Assembly (NCBI GenBank): GCA_902805475.1
Contig: CADCSX010000023.1
Coordinates: 4,030,001-4,094,000, forward strand
Source of the DNA: Entonaema liquescens
Taxonomy: Eukaryota > Ascomycota > Sordariomycetes > Xylariales > Xylariaceae
Direction of reading: 5' to 3'
DNA length: 64,000 bases
Shown here: piece by piece, positions 35,901-50,009 of the stretch
How positions within the stretch are numbered: the first letter of the stretch is position 1
Layout: each line of letters begins with the position of its first letter
Position numbers and translations under genes: made by a program
Notes under the pieces: model-generated
Told to the model about the DNA's origin: nothing
Seen by the model: the letters and a program-made list of their open reading frames with translations, nothing else
Database searches by the model: none

Positions 35901-38900
35901 CTCCGGCGGAGTTCAAATCTATTGTGTCGTCTGGTGATATCGAAGACCGCCGACAACAGAGAGATCTCGTCCGTGTCAAGTTCACTAGAGTCAAGAGGGA
36001 ATCTCCAGAATTCATGCCAGTATACGAGGGCATAGAGACCAATGTCAATGTTGCTGTTTCCACGATCAACTTGGTTGTGACGAGAAAGACCTTGCTCACG
36101 CTATTAGACTTCGTGCTTACTACATTTACTAATAATAACAACTCGAGTTCTCAGCAGCAAAGAAAGCTGACAGACATAGACGAAGAAGATACCCTCGAGA
36201 TCGTTGAACCGACCGCCGCTTCACAGCAGAATGAAGGCGGTTCCATCCGCGTCAAGGTCGATCTCAAGAGTATTCGCATGATTTTGAACAACGACGGGAT
36301 TCGATTAGCAACGCTATCGTTCAACCACGCTGATGTTGGGGTTTTCCTACTTGGTAGGACGATGAGAGTAGCGGCGAGGTTAGGCGACTTAACGCTAGTA
36401 GATGATGTTAATATTGGCGCGTCTGAAAATTCGAGCTTCCGCCAGCTCGTCACAATTCAAGGGGACGAGCTTGCTGATTTCCGCTATGAAACATACGACC
36501 CAAGCAACGGTAAAGTGTATCCAGGATATGATTCCTCTATCTACCTCCGTGCTGGGTCTATCAAGGTTAATTTCCATGAGGAGCCATTCAGAAAGATTAT
36601 CGAATTCTTGGTTAAATTTGGCAAAATGCAGGCTATCTATAACGCTGCTCGCCAAGCAGCTGCCAATCAAGCTCAGCAATTGCAGCAAAGCACCAGCAGA
36701 TTCAAATTTGACGTTATAGTTAATACCCCCATCATCGTGTTCCCCGTGATCTTTCTCCGGATCAGCCGAAACGAGATCTACTTACGGCTTATTTAGGTGA
36801 GATATACGCCCAGAATAAATTTGCACCGTTGGATGATACAGAGGATTCCGAAATAGCTATGAAGCTCTCTGCGGGTATTAGAAACATTAGATTAACGTCT
36901 TTGTTTCACTATCCCAACGAACAGTCCGAGGAACTCGAAATGATTGACCACGTTGATCTCGGTTTCAACGTTACCTACGCCGAACACAAAGAGGGGTGGA
37001 AGCGGCCAGATATGGAAATCGAGGGCAGCATGACCGACTTCAACCTGAGGATCACCCAATACCAGCTCAACTTCCTCCTAGACATTTCCAGATCCGTGCC
37101 AGCAGCCTTCGCGACAGATGCGAATGCTAGGGGAGAAGAAGCTGAGCGAGATGTCGACGAGGGTACATTACGACGAGCCAAAACGATGTCATCTACTACC
37201 AGCAGGTCTGACGATAAGTTAATTGACCTCTCTCCAGAACTAGGCTCGAGAGAGGACGTTTGGACGAAGCTTGACCTCGTGTTTAATATACACAAAATCG
37301 GTCTTGAGCTAATCAACGCCCATGAAAACCAACCTGTGGGCGACATGGATAATGCTAGTCTATCGCGATTCTCCCTGGATGATAGCAGATTGAAGACTCG
37401 AATGCTAGCAGACAACTCGCTAGAGGCCGAGTTTGTGATTCAGTCCTTTACTATACATGATAGTCGCGCTCGGGAGGATAGCAAGTATAGGAGAATCATG
37501 ACATCTTCTAATAAGGATGTCCAACAATTCATGGCGAGCGTGTCTATGTCTGGAGGCGATGAACGCAATCTGATTGCCGTGATCGCCATTGATAGCCCTA
37601 GAATCATATTCGCTTTGGACTATCTCTTCGCGATTCAAAAGTTCGTTATGACTGGACTGCAAGCCAAGGAAACCACACCAGCCGCCTTGGAGAGTCCCAT
37701 AGACACACCCGATATTTCTGACGCCGAGTCAATGCAAGTACAGTTGACAGGGAGGTCGTCTCAGAAGAGTACAAAAGGAGCCCAGTCAGAGTCAAAGGCT
37801 AGCAAAGACGAGAAGTCTACGCTTAACATTGCCTTCCGTGTTAATATTGTCGACTCGCAAGTCATACTAATAGCTAATCCCCTTAGCTCTAGCTCCGAAG
37901 CAATTGTTCTAGGGACGAAGCAAGTGTTGCTCTCGCAACAACACTCGTTAACTTTCCAAGTAGCCGAAGTTGGGATGTTTCTCTGCCGTATGGACAAATT
38001 TGATGACACTCGGCTTCGTATCCTTGACGACTTCTCAGTTCAAGTATCGATGGACAATTCAAGGGCAGATTATACAAATATCCATGTTAATATCGACCCA
38101 TTGATTCTCAGACTTTCACTCCGAGATATACTCCTTGTCCTCCAGATCATCAGCAAGGCGTCTGAACTTTCAGAGAAGGATGATGATGAGCCTAAAAGTA
38201 GTGCTTCTAATAGGAAAGCAAAGCAACTCCGACAAGCTGGCCTTAAAGAACGTACGGCGAGCGGTCGGGGACAGTCCACTATTGCTGCCAGTAGGAGTAA
38301 AACGACCAAAACTCCCGGTACAATAATTACTAAAAGATCCGGGAAGGACCAATCCCACCAGCCTCATGATATCACTACAGCTCCTAAGCGTCATGAAGAA
38401 CTTACTGCTGCGATCGATGGGATTCGTGTTGTACTAATTGGTGATGTTCACGAGTTGCCGATCCTAGATCTAAGCATCAACAAATTTACAGCTTCGTCAA
38501 CGGATTGGTCCAGCAATCTCAAAGCTGAGACTGCGATTGATATGTATATCAATGTCTACAACTTCGCAAAGTCCGCTTGGGAACCGCTCTTGGAGCCCTG
38601 GCAAGTAGGTCTTGGCGTTGCAAAGCAACAAGAGACCGGTCTCCTCTCGGTTGACGTCTCATCAAAAAGGACATTTGATGTTACGGTCACAACTGCAACA
38701 ATAGCCTTAGCATCCAAGTCATTCGATTTCTTAACCAAAGATGAGGATGTCTTAGGTAAACCCCGTGGAGTAGAGGCTCCCTACAAGATCCGAAACTACA
38801 CGGGCTTCGATATCTCAGTGCAGGCTAGGAGCCAGAGTAATGACGAAATCTCCCTCAAGTTGCAAGATGGCGAAGAAGGTCCATGGAGCTTTGAACATTG

Positions 38901-41900
38901 GGAAAAAATCCGAGAAAATATCATGTCAGAAAGCAGTGCGGCGAGTAGCGTTGCTGTTCAGATTGAAGGCAGTGGCTTCGATACTGTTAAGAACATCCGA
39001 CTCAACCGTGAAGGCGAATTCCTCTATAGTCTACGGCCGAAAACCGACAACACCCTCCATCGACTCCTCGTTGAAGTAAAGCTTGGCTCAGACAATATCA
39101 AATATGTTACCCTTCGATCACCTCTTGTGGTAACGAACGAGACACAGATACCTGTTGAATTAGGCGTGTTTGATGTCCAAGAGGGTCATCTACTTAAGAT
39201 CGAAAAAATTGCACCAGGAGAAAGTCGACCAGCCCCGGTAGCTGCCGCTTACGTCAAATCATTGTTGATACGACCGGACTCTGGGTTTGGTTACGCATGG
39301 TCATCCGAACATTTATGGTGGAGAGATTTGCTCAAGAGACCCACGCGTACGCTTATGTGCAAAGGCGAGAACAGTGATACATTCTACTTCCAACTCAACG
39401 CGAACTTTGATCGCGGTCACTTCCTCACTGGGTGAGTTGCTCGGAGCTACAATAAATTTCATCTCACTGACATTTACAGGAAATACCCATACATGAGACT
39501 AAAGCTCTCCCCACCAATAGTCCTAGAGAATCTTCTTCCCTACGATTTCAAGTACCGCATTTACGATAAAAATACGAAACGGGATTGGACGAATTTCCTA
39601 CGGAAGGGTGGTGTTAGCCCAGTCCACGTAGTAGAGCTGTCTCATCTTCTCTTACTGAGTATCAACATGCAAGATACCAAATTAAAGCCCAGCGAATTTG
39701 CTATCATCAACTCTGGCACACAAGAAGACTTTCGTAAAGAACATAAACTAATATGCAAAGACAGCGAAGACCTCTCTCTCTACCTTAGGCTTCATTATTT
39801 TAAGATCCCAGATGGGGGCGGTGCTTTCAAGGTTACTGTATACAGTCCTTATGTCGTACTCAACAAGACTGGTCTGGAGGTCGATATTCGCGGTAAGCAT
39901 TTCTTGCAGCAGCCGAAGAGGGCTGCGGGTCAATCAGCCATGGCAGATACTTCAGATCAAGAGCGACCGAAAGCTTTACCTTTCATGTTCTCATACACCA
40001 ACGATGACCAACGTAACCGAGCCCTCCTTAAAATAGGCGAATCGGAATGGAGTAGACCACAGAGTTTCGACGCGATCGGAAGCACAACCGAGATCGTTTT
40101 GCCATCGTCGAGCAAGGATTCCGAAATCCACGTTGGTGTTACCGTGGAACCAGGTGAAGGAAAATACAAGTTGACAAAAGTTATCACCCTGGCACCACGT
40201 TTTGTAGTCAAGAACAAGATCGGCGAAGAGCTCGTTATTAGAGAGCCAACTTCGTCAAAGACTATGACTCTGCACCCTGGTGGCTTGCAGCCCCTTCATT
40301 GGCTTCAAAGATCGGCTACTAAGCAAATAGCTCTAAGGTTCCCAGGGATCGATGACCAATGGACATCGCCGATCAACATATCGGATTTGGGCACTGTGCA
40401 CATCAAAATCGCAAGAGCCGGGCAGCGGCAACGCCTCATTCGGGTCGAAATTCTGATGGAAGATGCGACGATATTCCTCCATCTCAGCATGGAGACAAAG
40501 AACTGGCCTTTCTCCATGCGGAATGAGAGCGACGTTGAGTTCACTTTCCATCAAGCAAACCCGAATATAGACGAGGATGGAGTTGAGGACCGCTCTGGAT
40601 GGAGGCCGATTAGGTATCGCTTACCACCGCGTAGCATCATGCCGTATGCTTGGGATTTCCCAGCTGCCAAGTTCAAAGAAGTGGTCATCAGCGCTTTCGG
40701 CAGGGAGCGCCACGTAAAACTAGCAGAAATTGGTAATCAGATCCCAATGAAGTTTGTCAGCGGTTCTGGTACTCAAAAGATAATCGACATCAATGTCGCT
40801 GCCGACGGACCGACTCAGACGCTTATTTTGTCCAATTTCAAGCCAAGTAAGAGCCTTTATCGCCAAAGGACTCAGACAGGCTCCAGCAGCAGCGCCGGCG
40901 GCTTTGAAGTCAAGAGCCAAGATACTGATACCACATTCCAGGCACAGTTGAAACTTTCCGGTGTTGGTATCTCGCTCATCAATCAACAGTTGAAGGAACT
41001 AGCATACATAACATTCAGGGACATAAACCTCCGTTACAGTGAATCTGCTCTCTACCAAACAATCAGTACATCCATCAAATGGATCCAAATTGACAACCAG
41101 CTATATGGCGGCCTTTTCCCGATGATACTCTATCCCAGCGTGGTCCCAAAGCAAGCACAGGAGACCGAGCTACATCCTTCGTTACATGCCATGGTTACAC
41201 GCGTCAAGGACGACTCTTATGGCGTTTTATATGTCAAATATGCTACGATACTACTTCAGCAGATGACCATTGATCTTGACGAAGATTTCATCTATGCCGT
41301 TCTCGATTTCTCCAAGATCCCAGGGGCTTCATGGTCCGAGACTAATGAGGGTAAGCTATGCGACGAGGGTCTAGACATTCCCGAGCCCAAGCAGGAGCAA
41401 TCAGGCCAAGACATCTACTTCGAAGTCCTAAACATACAGCCAATGCAATTGGATTTGTCCTTCATGCGTACCGAACGCGTAAACGTAGAAGACAAGACCT
41501 CTTCTCGGAACCCGATCATGTTCTTCGTCAACGTGATGACTATGGCCATCGGGAATGTCAATGATGCCCCGATCCGGTTGAACGCATTGCTATTGGAAAA
41601 TGCTCGGGTCTCCATTCCTGTTTTGACACAGAATATCTCCAACCACTATAGCCAAGAAATCTTATATCAGGTTCACAAGATTATCGGCAGCGCTGACTTC
41701 CTTGGCAACCCCGTTGGTTTATTCAACAGTATCAGTAGCGGCATAACGGACGTCTTCTACGAGCCATACCAAGGGCTTATAATGTCCGATAAGCCGGAAG
41801 ATCTAGGATTAGGGATTGCGAAAGGAGCTGCTAGCTTTGTCAAAAAGTCGGTCTACGGTTTCTCTGATTCCTTTTCCAAGGTCACCGGAAGCTTTGGCAA

Positions 41901-42627
41901 GGGTTTGGCTGCCGCGACCTTGGACAAGCAATTCCAAGATCGCCGGCGCATTACGCGAGCCCGCAACCGGCCAAAACACGCCCTCTTCGGCGTCACAGCA
42001 GGTGCAAATTCTTTCTTCACCTCCGTCGCATCCGGCATTGGCGGTGTCGCCCGGAAACCTCTTGAAGGCGCAGAACAGGAAGGCGCCGTCGGTTTCTTCA
42101 AGGGCGTTGGAAAAGGCTTTATCGGTCTCGCGACTAAGCCTGCTGTGGGAGTGTTCGATCTCGCGTCCAACGTATCCGAAGGTATTCGTAATACCACAAC
42201 TGTCTTCGATGGCTCTGAACTTGATCGCGTCCGCTTGACGCGATTCATACCCGCGGACGGTATCGTTCGCCCTTACAACCAGCGCGAAGCCCTTGGCCAG
42301 TCCTGGCTTAAGCAAGTAGACAACGGAAAATATTTTAACGAAAACTATATCGCACACTTAGACCTACCCAGAGAAGACATGGTAGTAATGGTCACTTTCA
42401 GTCGGATTCTTCTGATTAGAAGCCGGAGACTTACTACGGAATGGGATATACCGCTAAAGGACGTACAAACAATCGCAAAGGAGCGCACGGGTCTTAGTAT
42501 CGTCTTACGCGGCGGCACCAATGGACCTTTCATCCCCGTTGGTGAGGAAAGCGGGCGGGCCTTCCTATATCGAATGGTGGCTGTAGCTGTAGAAGAATTC
42601 AATCGTAGATTCAGGGGCTTGGAGTAA
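32977..42627 (+). CDS. VPS13: Vacuolar protein sorting protein 13 (bridge-like lipid transfer protein), three frame breaks
   Basis: Rod-shaped bulk phospholipid transporter at membrane contact sites. Two exons are inferred: 32977-39431 and 39480-42627, with a 48-bp intron (GTGAGT to TTTACAG). The chorein_N domain starts at residue 1 ([20 protein letters not shown]) and includes [11 protein letters not shown]. Long beta-rich VPS13 repeats follow, then the VAB/SHR-binding region in the second exon ([27 protein letters not shown]). The C-terminal ATG2-like/PH region has [23 protein letters not shown] and [19 protein letters not shown]. The frame breaks at the GGG run 33160-33162, the GGGG run 33965-33968 and the TTT run 36752-36754. 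One extra base at each gives 3201 residues without a stop, the normal size for fungal Vps13. An intact, strongly conserved protein on both sides of each break argues for sequence error. Confidence 0.95.
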
Positions 42628-43003
42628 AAAGGTCCTTGTCAGCCGCCGGGGGAGGTAACAAGGAAGAATTCACAGAGGGAAACTCAAAAGGCAGAGGTCC
42701 TGGCGTATGGGTTTTTCATGTATCTTTTGAAATATGACATATGACGACTTTAATGAAACTACCGTTCTATACTAGCTAGCTAGTAGTAGCCAGCCTAGAT
42801 AAGACTTATCCCATTGCATGAGCATGTACATTTACTATATGAAATCACTAGGATATTTCAAAGAAGGCATACAAATTCTTGAATGCCGTCAATAAGCACA
42901 GCCCGATTAAGAACAGAGTGTTTTGTTCGCCCATGAAAAGACTTTAAAAAACCTCACATTCTACGTATCCCATCCCAAGTCCTAGAACAGCAACGTTCTA
43001 AAT
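42628..43003. other. VPS13/P450 convergent 3' flanks
   Basis: Short convergent spacer with no coding potential recognised. A ctagctagctagtagtagcc stretch lies at about 42773-42790. Confidence 0.4.
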
Positions 43004-44765
43004 TCACGCTGGTGTCATGCTAACCCAACATCCATACAACATAGAGGTGTTGATACCGAACTTTTGGATAGGCGGCCTGTCATCTTTCCGCTCGATCTTC
43101 TTGAAGGCTTGCAGTAGCCGAAATGTGACGAAGGCCAGCTGCGTCAGAGCGAATTGTTGGCCGATGCAGATTCGCGGCCCGGCGTTAAAAGGGACATACT
43201 CGAAACTGCAAAGTTGTTAGAACGTACAAGTCTAGAAATCCGCAAGGACACATACGTGGTTCTCAGAGCTTCCCAGCGCTCGGGACGAAACTCGTCGGCA
43301 TCGTCACCGTATATATCCTTGCGCCGATGCAATGCCCAAGGAATGTACCTGAGTATCGTACCCTTGGTCACAAAGATAGGTGACTTACCGTCTGATCCGC
43401 CGCCGGTAGGTAGGATAGTATCGCGTATAGCTTCACGGGCGTTAGCCGCCACAGGCGGGTTAAGCCGTAGAGCCTCTTTAACGGCCCAGTTCAGATATTT
43501 CATAGCTCTTAGACTTTCCCAAGCTGGAAGCTCACTTTCGTTCTTTAAGTTTAAATCTTCCACCTCACGCCGGATGGCTGCAACTACATCCGGCCTCCGG
43601 GAAAGCTCAAAAAACAGGTACGACAATACACTCGTCGTAGTATCTCGTCCGGCCGTAAATATACTCATGAGGTGATCACGAACAGCTTCGTCCGACTCCC
43701 CGGTACGAAGCAACTCATTAAGAAACATATACCTCTTGCTGTCCTTCTCTTCTTCGCTCTTTTCTCCTTGTTCGCCCCTTACCTCTGCGACATATTTTTC
43801 CACATATGCGTTCATGAAAGTAGTACATTCATCCAGCTCGCGGTCTCCAAAAAGCATCGATACCCAGCCAAGTCTAGCCCGGTTGGCAATCTTCTGCATA
43901 CACACGTCAAAGCAGCGGCCAAACCGCAAACCATCCTCAGGCGCGTTACCGAGGATGTCAGTCGACCGTCCAAACATAAAATCCGATATGGTGTCAGTAG
44001 TCAACATAGAAAACATGGCCTGCAAGTCAAGGGGGCTTCCATCGCGTGGGATCACCTTTATTAGTTTAGTAACGTGACGATCAAGGCATCGTAAATCAGC
44101 AACTTGATCGCGGACAAACGCTGGTCGCAGAGTCGCTCTCGCCCGCCTCCAGGCATCTCCATTGGAGGTAAAGATCTTGGCAGAGAAATTACGTTAGTCA
44201 AACACGAGCACCGGAAACGATTAGTCACGATACTTACAGAATAGTGGCCAAGGACGGGGAGAAAAGCTTTAATACGTAGCTCGGGAAGATCCCAGTCGTC
44301 GAAGCGAGTACTCAGCACGGCACGCACGTTGTCAGGCTCATCAGTCATGATGGTATCGCCCGGACCTGGGAATACACGATGTTTGATGGTATGTCCTAAC
44401 ACATGGAAGAGATTATTCCAAGCCGCGAGCAACGTATTAGACTTGATGTGCCGTGCCGCATCCAAGAGGAAGCGCAGACCGAAAGGATCATTCGGGAAAG
44501 ACGGCGGAGGCGAGCATCCATTCCGTATCATCTCCACATAATACCGATGCGTCCCTCCCAGAGATATTTGCGTAAACCAGCCCAGAAGTAACAACAAGAC
44601 TGTAAGCGCTTGCTGTCCCACTGACAGGGCAGCGGGTCGCAAGTAGAGGACATCGAGCGCTAGAGTCGCCGACAAAATCATTATTATGGCCGTCGCAAAG
44701 AAGTAGCGCTGCTTAGCCTTCCTAGGAAGCGATTCCATCTTGTCATTCTTGCTCACCGATGCCAT
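43004..44765 (-). CDS. Cytochrome P450, CYP52-like (alkane/fatty-acid hydroxylase type)
   Basis: ER-anchored monooxygenase. Three exons are inferred: 44765-44238 (176 codons), 44175-43256 and 43205-43004, with introns of 62 and 50 bp. The product is 549 residues. Two hydrophobic stretches at about residues 22-66 form the N-terminal anchor. The I-helix oxygen-activation motif is AGRDTTTS. The K-helix ExxR is EALR, the PERF-type motif reads FRPERWE, and the heme-ligand loop is FNAGPRICIGQQF, split from the body by the last intron. The IFTSNGDAWRRARATLRPAF segment is characteristic of CYP52 and its filamentous-fungal relatives (CYP539, CYP584). The substrate is probably a long-chain fatty acid or alkane, inferred from the family only. 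No reductase or beta-oxidation gene is adjacent. Confidence 0.92.
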
Positions 44766-47700
44766 CTCACAAAGGTTTTACCTGATAAAAAATAACAAAT
44801 TCAAAGAAATATAATATCCTGGACTTCATACCCCTCCAGGGTATACTGGAAAAGAAATCAGTAACCGTAGCACCCTTCGCGCGCCTCGTAGATTAGAATC
44901 TCAATAAAAGTAAGGCGCGGCCTTGGCAAAGCGAGGGCCACACCTGGTCTCGTCTCTTGTCACATTTACTTGTAGTCGTAGTTTGCCCGGACGTACCCTA
45001 GCGTACAACGCCCTCTCGAAGGGAGAATGTTGCATTCCGCTAATGGTTGTGTAAGTACCCGTAAAGGCAGTGATACGATGACGTTATACTAATATTGCCG
45101 CCGAATGAATATGCAAGAACCGATACGGATTTGGCCGATCCGGTACTGCGTGAGAAAATACGTTCATATGCGACCAATTATATTGTAGATGACTGCATCA
45201 CATGTGAAATACGTCGCTACCCCTGGACGGATACTTGCCTAATTACATAGGTATGTAATAGTAGCCTACTATTTAGAGATAGACAATAAAATCTTATACA
45301 ACCGTTCTAGTTTCACAAGCCTCAGCTTGTTCTTTGTTGCATACAATTATACCTAGCTAGGACTTCGCTTCTTCGTGACAAACTACAATAAGCGCATATC
45401 TCAAGGTAAGCACAATAATTGTACAAGTCCACAATAATCTTGTATTTCAGGAAAGAAGCTCACAAATGCTATTCAACGATGCACGAAATTCAAATAGACC
45501 AGGTCTCTTTTTCAGTTCCAAGAGCCATATCCCTATACTTGCCTAAGCTTGAATCGACAATACTTTAGAACAATATCTGTATCTGAAGATAAGCGACAAT
45601 ACTCTTCTTCACTTTGTCAATTCCTTTCCTGTAATTCACATGCTTTTCTCTTAACCAGTTGTATAGTTTAAGGATCTTCCGTTTCTCAGTTTGTAGCAAC
45701 AGGAGCCGCTCGAGGACAAGCTCAGTAACGTATATAATCAATCAACTAGATGTCTCTAGATTGCTTCTTCTCACCCTTACTTCAACTTCGAAGAAGTTAA
45801 ACACATTTACCAAAAGACAAACTTGTGCCTTTCTTAGAAGGTAAACGGTTTCGCAACTTAAGTCCTGTGACAGCCTCCGTAACATGAGGCGGGAGCTTTA
45901 TTATATCTTACAGGAACCAAAACATTAGTATAATGTATTATCCCACCATTGGTCTAGATCTTACTAACTTCGTTCAATTGACTTCCCATGGAGATGTTCT
46001 TGTTAAGTATTGCTATATGTAAAGCTTCAAAGTGCCCAATGTATTAAAGCGATTATAAACTAACTAGGTACCTATTTTAATATCAGGCAGGTGTGCCTTT
46101 AATAGCATATACATACCTCGTAAGATAAATATACTCTTAGCGAATTATTCATTTAATTACAATTTAGTTACTTTCCAACTGTGAATGATGGTACTTTCTC
46201 TTTTTCTAACTTAGCAGTTGCTATAGTTAAACATTATACTTAGTTATTCATTTCTCTTAGTTAATAGCTTTGCATTATTCTTAACTACCTATATACTAAA
46301 CAACTAATAAATACGTGGAATAGTCGTCAAAGGAGACTAACGAAGTAAATAGCAATTCACATAATAACTATGTCGAAAGTTGAAGATTCGGATTGAGGAA
46401 AAGTGTCTATAGCTATTCCGCAGTTTTCAATTAATGATGTTATTGATCCGACGCCACCTTGAGTGGAATTATGAAAGTTCACAAATATCTATAAACCCCA
46501 CAGATATTATCCCCTGGCACGAATGGTGTCAATGATGTCAATACAGGTTAGAGAGGAAAGGTGATAATACTTAAGACATATAACTACGTCGGCGTGCCGT
46601 TAAATTAACTAGGGTATTGTCCGTAAATACCTCTTGAATTGGCTGCTGGTGCGGCGGCGAATAGTACTTATCCGTAAAATAAGGTGACGACTAACATGTA
46701 GATACTTCCAGACTTCCTTAGGTGCCATGGCGCCTTGGTGGATATTCCATTATGCCGCCTGGATGCAGCATAGCTTGGCAGGTCAACCGGGGGTCCGCTA
46801 TGACGAAATATCTCTCAGGCCTGCTTGTAGTAGTATGCGCGAAAAAGCATGTAGAAACTTCGTCGAGAAAATTCCAAAATTCCAAAATCCCGAGAAATTC
46901 GCGCGTGTCCGTATATTCTTCTTTTTGTTGTTCCGGCGCCAAAGTCGAATAGATGGTTCGGCACCTAAGGTAACACGATAACCATTGATGGAAAGGTGAC
47001 GATGTTTGGTAGGCCGTCAGCTCAACACATGATATAGATCCTAGCGTTACTGCGGCACAGGATCTGGTCTCAGGGCAGCCTTAACTCGAGCCGGCGGTCG
47101 ATCATTTGACCCTCCTGCTGGCTGAGCCCTAGGGCCCTACGTAATAGCAGCAATTCGAATTAGGTTGCTAAATATCTCTCGGTTGTATTCGCGACGCCTG
47201 ACGGAATATTTCGTCGCATCCTACCGTGAAATATTGTACTGATACGGAGTATTTACTAAACTCTAAAGGACAGACGGGGTATTGATCGTGTTACTCTCTT
47301 CAGACTAGAATAGTAACCCGACGATTACTACATGTAGGCTGGCCCAGTAAGGCATCTTAAGGTGTCTTAAGGCATTCACAGCGGTATTGGTTACAGGGGA
47401 ACATACGCGAACACATGGGATACGCAGCACATACACATCACCTAGCAGTTGCGTTGTTCATACGTGGCCACTTATAGATGAGTCCACAACATAAGAGACT
47501 TATAAATATCTAATAGCCCGACCGTTATGTATACGGCCGTCAGAAACACTCGGTCAGTTATGAGGATGAAGCGCTGCATGTCGATGAACCAAAAGTTACT
47601 CGAGCTATTCGCAAATTCCCCATGCATAACATCCATACCCTACGGGCGAGCATGTGCAAAGATCGCCCGCTAATGGGTTCGGGTCAGCCCTGGGAACCCC

Positions 47701-49863
47701 TCAAACTGCAACCCTTGTCTGTTGGCATCTACAGATGGGGTAGGTATTGGCACTCTTGGGGTCCAACTTTACCCCCGCTCTTGATCTCTTAGGACCAACA
47801 AGTTTAAATCGTATCATAGCATTATATCTATCGCCCATGGGCACCGGGGTTAAGCCCTTTCGTCGGGTGAAGCGGGGTGTGCTTTGAGTTGACCTATTAT
47901 GCATTTGGCAGGAGAACATCGATAAGCGTAGGGCGATGGCCCATAGAGACCAATAGCATTCATTGATTAAAGGAGGCAGAGCAGTACGGCCTTAGCATAG
48001 TAGACATATCGACGTATCGACATATCATATCTGCTTACTTGACCCCGGAGAAGATCGTTAGATTGAATAGGGTTGCACTAACAGCCCAACCTGCTTGGCA
48101 GTTTTGAAGATTGAGCACGGTTCCGCGAAGCACACTTTATTATTACATACCCTGATACCTCAGGTAGTGATAAAATGCTGACAATCGGCATCAGTATCAC
48201 TCAGCTGCCCGTCATGTAAGATTGTCGGTCAAGGCGAATACCATACTGAACTACATAATTCTCACGTTTCCGCTACGTTCCGACGTACTAATAAATATGT
48301 GATGACCGAGGGACTTCGAGATGAAAGGACCGGGACCGGGACCGAGACATGCAAACTTACCAAGTATGTACCTAGTTAGAGATAATGTGTCTAATCTGGG
48401 ATTCCTAGTCCGAAAGCGCACTGGCATGACACACATGAGCATCAAAGCGTTTTTAGAGTAAGATCCAGCCTTCTATCAGTTGTGAATGTTATTCATTAGG
48501 TGGGATACCTCGTAGATATACTATGTAATTATACACACCCTTCGAACGGGCACGTTGACGGAGCCGATCTCTGTCGATCAGCTCGCTGATGACTGACTTG
48601 CAGCCTATCTCGACCGGTCCAGACTTAAACCGGGATTTGCTTTGATATGGTTCCGCTCTGTGTTGGCTTTCCCAATGGGAGTGTGCAATCGAATTGCGGC
48701 CGCGGCCTATGCTAGCAAAGCTGACAAGCAGGCCAGCCTGCTTAACCGGTCGGGCCAAGTAAGCTTTGATGTGTACAGGCTGATGAAGTTCCCAAGTCCG
48801 TAAGATAGACCGAGTTGAGGCCGCATATCATAAGCATACAGTTCTTTACGGTCACGTCATCCAAATTTTTGCCTAACGGTAGTTAGACCGTCTTAGAGGC
48901 GTGTGGGAATATACAAGGATGGTTGCTAACCCCCCGTGGAATCCTCCCTATCGTGGGGTTTGAAATTTGTTAAAGCCCTGGTCCATGCCTGTTGATTCTA
49001 ATGGGTTTCTACATGCGGGGGTTCTTGGACGGAATTTCTAGCATCAAGGTGCCATCGGGATCGGCCATTTTCATCATCTATATACGTGAGCCTCAAAGGG
49101 GACCATGTCATAACTGCCCCAATACTGCTGAGACGAGAAAAAGCAGGCTTTAGGACCAAAGTCGAAGCCACAAATGCTTCCGTCAATATAGAAACTCGTC
49201 ATGCCGATTACGCCTACGCCAACGAGTTACTGTCGTTACCATTGCAATGCCTATCTTAGAGCCTATTATCCGTTCGACAACCAGCCTAGTTATTGGCATC
49301 AAACAACAGCTGTCTTCTTTGTTTGAGTTGTCAAGCTAGTTACCTATCCTAACGTGTTATCTCAACTGCGGTGCTCTTTTTTTAGCCGAGCTTAGTTGCT
49401 CCGTTAAGTAGTTTAAGGTATAGAAGAAACTAGATAGTATCTTGCAACCGAGATGTCACCAATGTTAAACAAAGTTGGGAATAGCTCTTACATAGTACAA
49501 CGTGCGATCGTCGGGTTGGTTGCCTTTTCGTATGATCAAACGGGAATTACACTACGTTGCCAAGCCATCATCCTCATTGTAAGGCGTACACTTCACTCGA
49601 ACATAAGTAGATAGGGTAGTTATTGCAAAGTTCTTCTCGGAACGGTCTCTATACTTCCAGACCGAGAGTATTAGCTATTGTTGTGGATCTCTTCTCCGCG
49701 CGACCGAGCAATTTGCCTTCGGTTCGACCGCTTACACCTTGAACCCCACAGAATTTTCAAATCTGAGAGGCGAAATACATCACATTGAAGTACACACCCT
49801 AGCAACTGAATAGTATCTGTCCCTAAAACTACTCGAGCCCGTTCAGGTTCCTGGCCACTGGTT

Positions 49864-49898
49864 CTTGGCTCTTGGCTCTTGGCTCTTGGCTCTTGACT
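49864..49898. repeat. Tandem 7-bp repeat, unit cttggct, five copies
   Basis: Five head-to-tail copies of cttggct, the last with one mismatch. It is a simple minisatellite in non-coding DNA. Confidence 0.9.
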
Positions 49899-49973
49899 CT
49901 CATGTAGACGCATCGAATATATAAAAGGCCACATATTCCATATGTCATCATAATCGAAGTTCTTTGAAATATA

Positions 49974-50009
49974 TTTACCAATATGTTTACCAATATATTT
50001 ACCAATGAT
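49974..50009. repeat. Tandem 12-bp repeat, unit tttaccaatata, three copies
   Basis: Three adjacent 12-bp units beginning tttaccaat with small differences in the last three bases, about 75 bp after the 7-bp repeat. Confidence 0.8.

Noticed and set aside
34387..42602. Long antisense ORFs over VPS13 (for example 34387-35031, 35302-35718, 41809-42357)
   Set aside because: They mirror the codon structure of a strongly conserved sense gene and have Ser/Leu-rich shadow composition without domains.
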